Shown here in pieces: positions 7,204-11,630 of a stretch of 11,630 bases of DNA. The position numbers and the translations under genes are program-made. The notes under the pieces are model-generated. The model had not been told where the DNA came from and did no database searches. It saw nothing but the letters and a program-made list of their open reading frames with translations. The stretch is from Nephromyces sp. MM_2019 (lineage: Eukaryota; Apicomplexa; Aconoidasida; Nephromycida), in the NCBI GenBank assembly GCA_015657535.1, contig JADHZB010000709.1, positions 1-11,630 of the forward strand, written 5' to 3'. The stretch's first letter is position 1, and every line of letters begins with the position of its first letter.

Positions 7204-7450
7204 CTGGGACCTCTTCATCTACTTGATCTTTCTCTTCTTTATCTTCTCATTCTTTGATTTTTTCTTCTTCCTCTTCTTATTAGTCTTCATCTTCTTCCTC
7301 TTTTTCTTTGTGTGTTTCTTCCTCTTCTTCCTATTCTTGGTCTTTTGCATATTTTTCCTCCTTCTCCCTTTTTTGCTCTTCGACTCCCTTGTTTTATCGC
7401 CATTTTCCCTATCCTGCTTCCACTTGCGTGTGTGTATTTCTTCTTCTCAT
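7204..7450 (+). repeat. Polypyrimidine tract (CTTCTTC/TTCCTC rich)
   Basis: Almost uninterrupted C/T sequence on the plus strand, purine on the minus strand. The plus frame gives Phe/Leu runs and the minus frames give Lys/Glu runs broken by stops, so neither is accepted as a gene. It would lie just 3' of the speculative minus-strand gene at 7484-8247. Confidence 0.7.
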
Positions 7451-7483
7451 CCTTCGCAGGAAAGGAACACATAGTCAACGACC

Positions 7484-8247
7484 TTATAGTTTGGAGGCAG
7501 AAGTTGGTTTTTTTCTGTGCATTAGAGCTTCTGTGAGATGAAGAGCTACATTATCGCTAAAGGTTGCTCGAACTTCTGCCTCCTCCTGCTGCACACAATG
7601 GCATTTCTATGCTCTTTTGTGTGTCAAATTTGCTCTTTTTTCTTCGTTTAAGCCTTCGTTAAAAAAGGTGAAGGGCAGCAATCAAGATGATCTACTTTCT
7701 CCACAAGAAAACGTCTTTTTCGCGGTTTTTTTTCTGCCTGAAACCCTTCGTTTGGCTTAGTTTTCGCAGAAGAATCTTTTAAAAGGCAGGTATGCTGAGA
7801 GCACTCTGCGTAAACTCTAAGAAGTTTTTTCGCCCCTTTTTTAAGGTATTTTTAGGATTTTTGATGTTTTGGGAGGGTGGAATGTCAAGCAGTTTGGAAG
7901 TTTATACTTGATTTGGTTGTATATAAATCTGTTGCGTTGTTTGCTGTGTAGGAATTCAGTGTGTGCTTGCTGATCTGGTAGTTGGTTGTGTTCTTCTTTG
8001 TCTGTTTGGTTTTTTTATTTTTTTTTTCTCCTCTCTCTTCTTCATCTTCTTCATCTTCTTCATCTTCTTCATCTTCTTCATCTTCTTCATCTTCTTCATC
8101 TTCTTCATCTTCTTCATCTTCTTCATCTTCNTCTTCATCTTCTTCATCTTCTTCATCTTCTTCATCTTCTTCATCTTCTTCATCTTCTTCATCTTCTTCA
8201 TCTTCTTCATCTTCTTCATCTTCTTTCCTGAGCTTTGCTTCGCTCAT
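7484..8247 (-). CDS. Speculative three-exon gene: low-complexity acidic/basic protein ending in Ser-Lys-Leu
   Basis: Model: exon 1 8247-7908 (ATG, MSEAKLRKE, then a long Asp-Glu-Glu repeat and a Lys/Asn/Thr-rich tail), donor A|GTATAA; exon 2 7805-7696 after acceptor TTTACGCAG (includes LLKDSSAKTKPNEGF and the basic cluster KKPRKRRF), donor AAA|GTAGAT; exon 3 7588-7484 after acceptor TGTGTGCAG (QEEAEVRATFSDNVALHL, ending HRKKPTSASKL then TAA). Junction phases agree (1/1 and 0/0), giving about 184 residues. Exons 2 and 3 have ordinary, non-repetitive composition. The C-terminal SKL would be a canonical peroxisomal PTS1 signal and KKPRKRR a possible nuclear signal; both could be chance. Exon 1 rests mainly on a 9-bp tandem repeat with an ambiguous base at 8131, so its length is not reliable. 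No family recognised. Confidence 0.3.
8038..8225 (+). repeat. (TTCTTCATC)n 9-bp tandem repeat with an ambiguous base
   Basis: About 21 near-perfect units, a pure C/T/A strand, encoding Asp-Glu-Glu on the minus strand and Ser or Phe/Ile runs on the plus strand. At 8131 the sequence has N, and the unit there is irregular (TTC NTC TTC ATC), suggesting an assembly join. Copy number should not be trusted. Confidence 0.95.
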
Positions 8248-8280
8248 ATCATTTCTATTTCGAATCCATCCTTCCTACAG

Positions 8281-8453
8281 GCTGCGTGTGTGTCTATCCA
8301 ATTACCCCACAAATTGCTTCTGCTGCTTCTGCACTATCAGCTCTTCTTCATTTAGAGGGTTTCTCCTCATTAGCACCCCTCAAACTACTCCTTCGTTTAG
8401 CGAAAGCCTACTTTTTCCCCAAAATTGTCTGTGCACACAAGCGCTCTCCTTAG
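8281..8453 (+). CDS. Candidate plus-strand exon, unrecognised
   Basis: Follows a strong acceptor (ATCCTTCCTACAG) and stays open to TAG at 8451-8453. The body (PQIASAASALSALLHLEG, then LAPLKLLLRLAKAYFFPK) is Ala/Leu-rich and strongly helical, unlike the flanking repeats. It lies opposite and just beyond the 5' end of the speculative minus-strand gene. No domain recognised. Confidence 0.22.
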
Positions 8454-8510
8454 CTTAAGCTTTAAAATAGGCTTCTGTGAAGGCTTTAACTCTCCTTATT
8501 GATATGAATA

Positions 8511-8600
8511 GCGCTCATTAGAGCTTTAGAGCTCTTAATGGCTCTCATTAGGGTTTTAGATATCTCTTTAGCTCTCATTAGGTCTCTGTAGCTCGCATTA
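8511..8600 (+). repeat. Three 30-bp units made of degenerate GCTCTCATTA decamers
   Basis: GCGCTCATTA (8511), GCTCTCATTA (8541), GCTCTCATTA (8571) and GCTCGCATTA (8591) lie at offsets of exactly 30, 30 and 20 bp. Intermediate decamers (GAGCTTTAGA, GCTCTTAATG, GGGTTTTAGA, GGTCTCTGTA) are weaker versions in the same 10-bp register, and the pattern fades out to about 8630. It lies upstream of the long plus-strand gene and may be its promoter region or simply a decayed minisatellite. Confidence 0.65.
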
Positions 8601-8696
8601 ACTTTCATTTGCTCCTACAATCTATCACTACCCTTAGAGAACCCTCATTCCTCTTGGCGTTTAACCAGGAGCAGATACCGGAGGAATCTTTCTGTC

Positions 8697-8720
8697 TGTC
8701 TGTGTGTGTGTGTGTGTGTG
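8697..8720 (+). repeat. (TG)n microsatellite
   Basis: Continuous TG dinucleotides preceded by TCTG units. They precede a TTGTAG acceptor-like site; a 35-nt exon 8727-8761 ending at a strong GAG|GTGAGG donor would join in phase 0 to the exon at 8882 (acceptor TTCTATTAG), removing a 120-nt intron. This is possible but unproven. Confidence 0.7.
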
Positions 8721-8881
8721 TTGTAGCAACATCCCTCCCGTCACACTACACCGATTCTGAGGTGAGGAATGAAGCCAGTTGTGTATGTGTGTTTTGACGA
8801 AACAGTCGTTTGCATGATCTATACTCTTCCTCTTCCTCCACAGTTCTCTTTGTGTCTGAATAGCCCATAACGTTCTATTAG

Positions 8882-9120
8882 CTCCCCTCCCCACCCCCCT
8901 CATCCACAACCTCATTTAACTCCACTGAAGGTTGGGGAAATCGAGATTCCAAGCTCTTGCGGGGCACTGAATCTACACTAGACAAGAGGGTAGATCCTCC
9001 CTTTGAAGTTGATCAGTGTCTGGAGTGGTGCACCCCACCACCTACCCCCAGGGCTCCGGGTGCTGCAACGTTACCTATACCATTTGAAGACACCCCCCTT
9101 GTGATTCCTGAAGATGAGAG
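8882..9120 (+). CDS. Likely upstream exon of the long Ser/Pro-rich protein
   Basis: Open from just after the acceptor-like TTCTATTAG (8873-8881) in the same frame as the long reading frame downstream. The sequence is non-repetitive: STEGWGNRDSKLLRG, then DPPFEVDQCLEWCTPPPTP and PIPFEDTPLVIPEDE. Left unspliced, the frame meets TGA at 9137-9139. A GAG|GTTGAT donor (G at 9121) paired with the acceptor GAGTTTCAG (ending 9180) removes 60 nt, takes out the stop and keeps the frame (phase 2). An acceptor ending at 9237 would also keep the frame. No ATG is present in this exon, so the true start must be further upstream if this model is right. Confidence 0.5.
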
Positions 9121-9238
9121 GTTGATAGCTCTAAAATGACCCACCCACACACTTAACTCTCCCGATACCAAGAGTTTCAGCCCTCGATATCCCACACACA
9201 CACTCAACCAGCCTTCTTTTCTCTTTCTAAAAGCAAGT

Positions 9239-11630
9239 ATGCAGCCATCTGCTGGTAATGAGCTTGAAGCTCATTCGCATGAGAAGCTCTCGATAATAGC
9301 CAAAACTCTCCCTCGCACGTGTTTTCCACACGCACACAATACTCATGAGTATCAAAACGAGCTCAATGAAGTCGTTGCCGAGGTTTCTCGCTCACCATCT
9401 CGCACACCATATGAAGAAGATGACAGCCTTCTTCATCAGTCTTTGATGCACACATATCACAGAGAATCACCTACAGCAAATTCTTCGATGTATGAGGCAG
9501 AGAAGGCTGTTTCTGTCAGCCATCACTTTGCTTCCTCATCGTCTGCTTCTTCTTCGCCTACTACTCACCGTACGATTCCTGTGTGTGCGCCTCCTTTGAT
9601 GGACTTACGCAGCAACACACCGTCTTACTATCATGCCTCCTCCTTCGACTTTCATGATCTGCATCTAATAGATAAATCGAGTCCTCGAAGTGAAGCGCAT
9701 ACCCCCCCCAGGCCTCCCTCAATGATTAAGGAGCTTAGCTTTGGTGGGGGTGGGAGAGCCGTTGATTCGTCTTTTTCCTCGAGTGTGGAGAATTCTCCTG
9801 ATTTTGCACTTTCGGCGGATTTTGCTGCTTTACCTGACTCTGTAGGTGCTTCTTTGCCTATATCTTCACCTGCCTCTTTACCTGCCTCTTTACCTGCCTC
9901 TTCACCTGCCTCTTCACCTGCCTCTTCACCTGCCTCTTCACCTGCCTCTTCACCTGCCTCTTCACCTAAACTGAAGAATGCTGCTGGCTGTGTTAACTCT
10001 ACTGAAGCTGCGAGTAGATCGCCTCCCTCTTCGTCCCTAAGAGACTCGTGCAGTTACGCCGGAAGCGCAGGAACTCGTTCCACACACCCACAAGTGACGC
10101 AAGTATCGAACCGCCACTCGCCTGTAAAGAAACAAAGGGGGTTGAAGATGATTTCATCAGGGCAGGCAAGAGGGTGTGAAAAAGAGAATGAGGGAGGTGA
10201 AGCGAGTTATTGGAAAGAAGATGTTTATGAGAGATATGAAGATGAAGCCGATAAAGATGACCATGTCCTTAAGGGACATGAAGATGAAGATCTCCACAAT
10301 GAAGGCAACACACAAGATAAAGGAACTGCCGCCAAACCAGAACAAACCAAGCGAAATTTACACACACGCAGTGAAGAAAACTCGCTCCGCTTCCCCAAAG
10401 GAGAGGATGAGGATAAGTATTGCTACGATGACTACTACACCCCCACCCCGGAAGTCTCTTCTTTTTCTTCTTCGTCTTCTCATGGGTATCACAGGGATTG
10501 GATTAGAAAGAAGATTTCTCCACCCCCAGCAAGTGAGAGAGACTCGTCGCTCATGAAGAGCTCGTTAGATAAAGAAGAGAGTGCTGCCTCTGAAGATGCC
10601 TCTATTAGTTCAGCATCTTCTCAGAATGCCATTCCTTCTTTGAAATCTCACTCCTCCTCCTTCTCTTCAAGAGTTAGGCAGTCACGTGCTAACTCTGCCG
10701 ATGCAGATGCGATGACTTCACGAATATCTAGTCCTGTTGGTGTAGATTCCGGAGGTGTGAGTGTATGTACAGACCATCACCACCGTCGCATTCAGGAGGG
10801 GAGCCAATCTCAGCATGTGTGTGAACCACCAGAAGATTTGCGATCAAGAGAGCAGCAAGGGAAGAAAATAGGCGATTCAAAGCTCAGAGAGTCGGCTAAT
10901 GTTTCTTCTTGCGAAGAAAATCGAGAGGAGGGTTGGGGGGGGGGGGATTTACGGGAGGAAAGGAAGCGTATAGCTGGGGTGGGGGGAGCGGAGGGAGTAG
11001 CTGGGGGGGGATCTGTGGGTGAAGTTGCATTCCACTCGCCAACCAGCAACACGCACAGGGGTATGCCTTCTGTTGTTTCTACATCAAAGAATGAAGGAGA
11101 GGGAAGAATTGGGGATGATAAGCAAGCTGAGCTGCAACGTTGTATTCTTCGCAGTGAGAGGGGGGCAGAACAAGAAGAGGTAGAAGAAGGGGTAGAATCA
11201 GCCAAGAACCCCCAAGGAGGTGGGTTACAATCACCACTAGATGGAGATAGCTTAAGGGGATGTGTTGCCGACCAGTACCCACCAGATTTCACTTCACCGA
11301 GTGATGAAGCGATGAAGCATGCGGAAGGCTCCGCCAAGCGGTCTGATTCTCCCATTTACCTGCAGAGACAGCCCTCTTCTTCCCTTCATTCTCCTCCTTT
11401 TGCTAGTGGTTTCGCTCAAAGTAAAGGGTTAAGCGATGCGGCTACAGCAGCACCAAATAATGGGGGAAATTATACTCCTTCAAAGCCCCTTCAACCCTCC
11501 TTCAAGGGGGAAAGTAAGAGAGAAATGGGGGGAGTAAGACCAGCAGGGGTAAGTGGATTAGGGAAAACCAGTTGGGGCACAGAAAGCGGATTGGAGGGAA
11601 CCCGAGTGGGGAAAACCCCACCACCCCCCC
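9239..11630 (+). CDS. Long Ser/Pro/Glu-rich, probably disordered protein, truncated by window end
   Basis: A single frame is open for 797 codons from ATG 9239 to the last base, by far the longest in the window, with no stop. No globular domain is recognisable. Features: clustered proline-directed and acidic phosphosite-like motifs (SPSRTPYEEDD, DYYTPTPE, SSPRSEAHTPPRPPS, SPVKKQR); an Ala-Ser-Ser-Pro repeat at residues 209-243; an Asp/Glu/Lys/His-rich segment around residues 315-375; a Ser run followed by HGYHRDWIRKKISPPP around residues 408-430; a Gly-rich stretch around residues 565-595; Ser/Pro-rich tail. No signal peptide or membrane segment was seen. Such composition fits a regulatory or scaffold protein, but no function can be assigned. 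The ATG at 9239 may be internal to a longer spliced gene (see 8882-9120). The frame survives several G or C homopolymers, which argues the sequence is accurate here. Confidence 0.8.
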   Translation, partial: MQPSAGNELEAHSHEKLSIIAKTLPRTCFPHAHNTHEYQNELNEVVAEVSRSPSRTPYEEDDSLLHQSLMHTYHRESPTANSSMYEAEKAVSVSHHFASSSSASSSPTTHRTIPVCAPPLMDLRSNTPSYYHASSFDFHDLHLIDKSSPRSEAHTPPRPPSMIKELSFGGGGRAVDSSFSSSVENSPDFALSADFAALPDSVGASLPISSPASLPASLPASSPASSPASSPASSPASSPASSPKLKNAAGCVNSTEAASRSPPSSSLRDSCSYAGSAGTRSTHPQVTQVSNRHSPVKKQRGLKMISSGQARGCEKENEGGEASYWKEDVYERYEDEADKDDHVLKGHEDEDLHNEGNTQDKGTAAKPEQTKRNLHTRSEENSLRFPKGEDEDKYCYDDYYTPTPEVSSFSSSSSHGYHRDWIRKKISPPPASERDSSLMKSSLDKEESAASEDASISSASSQNAIPSLKSHSSSFSSRVRQSRANSADADAMTSRISSPVGVDSGGVSVCTDHHHRRIQEGSQSQHVCEPPEDLRSREQQGKKIGDSKLRESANVSSCEENREEGWGGGDLREERKRIAGVGGAEGVAGGGSVGEVAFHSPTSNTHRGMPSVVSTSKNEGEGRIGDDKQAELQRCILRSERGAEQEEVEEGVESAKNPQGGGLQSPLDGDSLRGCVADQYPPDFTSPSDEAMKHAEGSAKRSDSPIYLQRQPSSSLHSPPFASGFAQSKGLSDAATAAPNNGGNYTPSKPLQPSFKGESKREMGGVRPAGVSGLGKTSWGTESGLEGTRVGKTPPPP
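9863..9967 (+). repeat. 12-bp coding minisatellite, TCTTCACCTGCC x 8.75
   Basis: Eight full units starting at 9863 and every 12 bp to 9947, plus TCTTCACCT at 9959-9967. Units 2 and 3 carry TTA instead of TCA, giving Ser-Leu-Pro-Ala rather than Ser-Ser-Pro-Ala; a degenerate unit precedes at 9851. Length is a multiple of 3, so copy-number change preserves the frame. Confidence 0.95.
10935..10946 (+). repeat. G12 homopolymer in coding sequence
   Basis: Twelve consecutive Gs encode Trp-Gly-Gly-Gly and the start of an Asp codon within the long frame. A G8 run follows at 11003-11010. Both are slippage-prone sites where one base gained or lost would shift the frame. Confidence 0.9.

Noticed and set aside
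7223..7474. Phe-rich plus-strand frame and Lys/Arg-rich minus-strand frame
   Set aside because: Both come from the polypyrimidine tract; composition is fully explained by C/T richness.
7963..8458. Plus-strand Ser-run and Phe/Ile-run frames across the 9-bp repeat
   Set aside because: Frames are open only because the repeat lacks stops in any phase, and the N at 8131 makes continuity uncertain.
8551..8560. Possible interstitial telomere repeat (TTAGGGTTTTAG)
   Set aside because: Only a single imperfect match, explained by the decamer array; no tandem TTTAGGG away from the end.
10810..11355. 181-codon minus-strand open frame
   Set aside because: It is the shadow of the long plus-strand frame; its Ser/Pro composition mirrors the Gly/Glu/Arg codons of the sense strand.
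1..11630. Search for tRNA, rRNA, CRISPR, transposon or integrated virus signatures
   Set aside because: No T-loop/anticodon pattern, repeat-spacer array, transposase, reverse transcriptase or viral replication motif was seen; GGTTCGAA at about 2290 lies in a purine tract without tRNA context.

Overview
The window looks like one chromosome end of a microbial eukaryote. It opens with 13 perfect TAAACCC units, the C-rich strand of a TTTAGGG telomere. That repeat type is shared by plants and green algae, dinoflagellates, and several apicomplexans including coccidia. The genes are intron-rich with GT-AG junctions, the intervening DNA is packed with CA/TG microsatellites, and the predicted proteins carry low-complexity Ser, Pro and Glu/Asp runs. 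This suggests a protist (alveolate or alga) rather than a land plant, but the sequence does not fix the species. No bacterial-type operon, CRISPR array, rRNA or tRNA was seen.

Layout. Bases 1-91 are telomere. Bases 100-3466 (minus strand) hold an M20D-type metallo-amidohydrolase gene (IAA-amino-acid hydrolase/hippurate hydrolase-like). Four exons were resolved by hand: 3209-3466, 1922-2122, 782-901 and 100-284. It has an N-terminal hydrophobic segment and four of the five usual metal ligands. Its 3' part is missing because the telomere begins 8 bases beyond the last recognisable coding base, at what looks like a splice donor. Bases 3467-5700 are mostly simple-sequence and diverged tandem repeats. 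Bases 5764-7124 hold three isolated exon-like segments on the minus strand that I could not assemble into a known protein; one has a weak RRM-like pattern. Bases 7484-8247 (minus) can be read as a speculative three-exon gene for an acidic/basic low-complexity protein ending in Ser-Lys-Leu. It spans a 9-bp tandem repeat that contains the only ambiguous base (8131). Bases 8511-8600 carry a 30-bp repeat built from degenerate decamers. From about 8882 to the window end, the plus strand carries a long Ser/Pro/Glu-rich, probably disordered protein: 797 codons are open from the ATG at 9239, with at least one likely upstream exon.

How it fits together. Telomere-proximal genes read toward the telomere (minus strand) and the long plus-strand gene reads away from it, so the region around 8250-8880 may be a divergent intergenic/promoter zone. 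I see no shared pathway between the amidohydrolase and the disordered protein. The most solid unusual features are the telomere-capped gene, short recurrent palindromes in the amidohydrolase introns and flank, the decamer-phased array, and a perfect inverted repeat covering a predicted 5' splice site. I did not find convincing evidence of a new multi-gene system.
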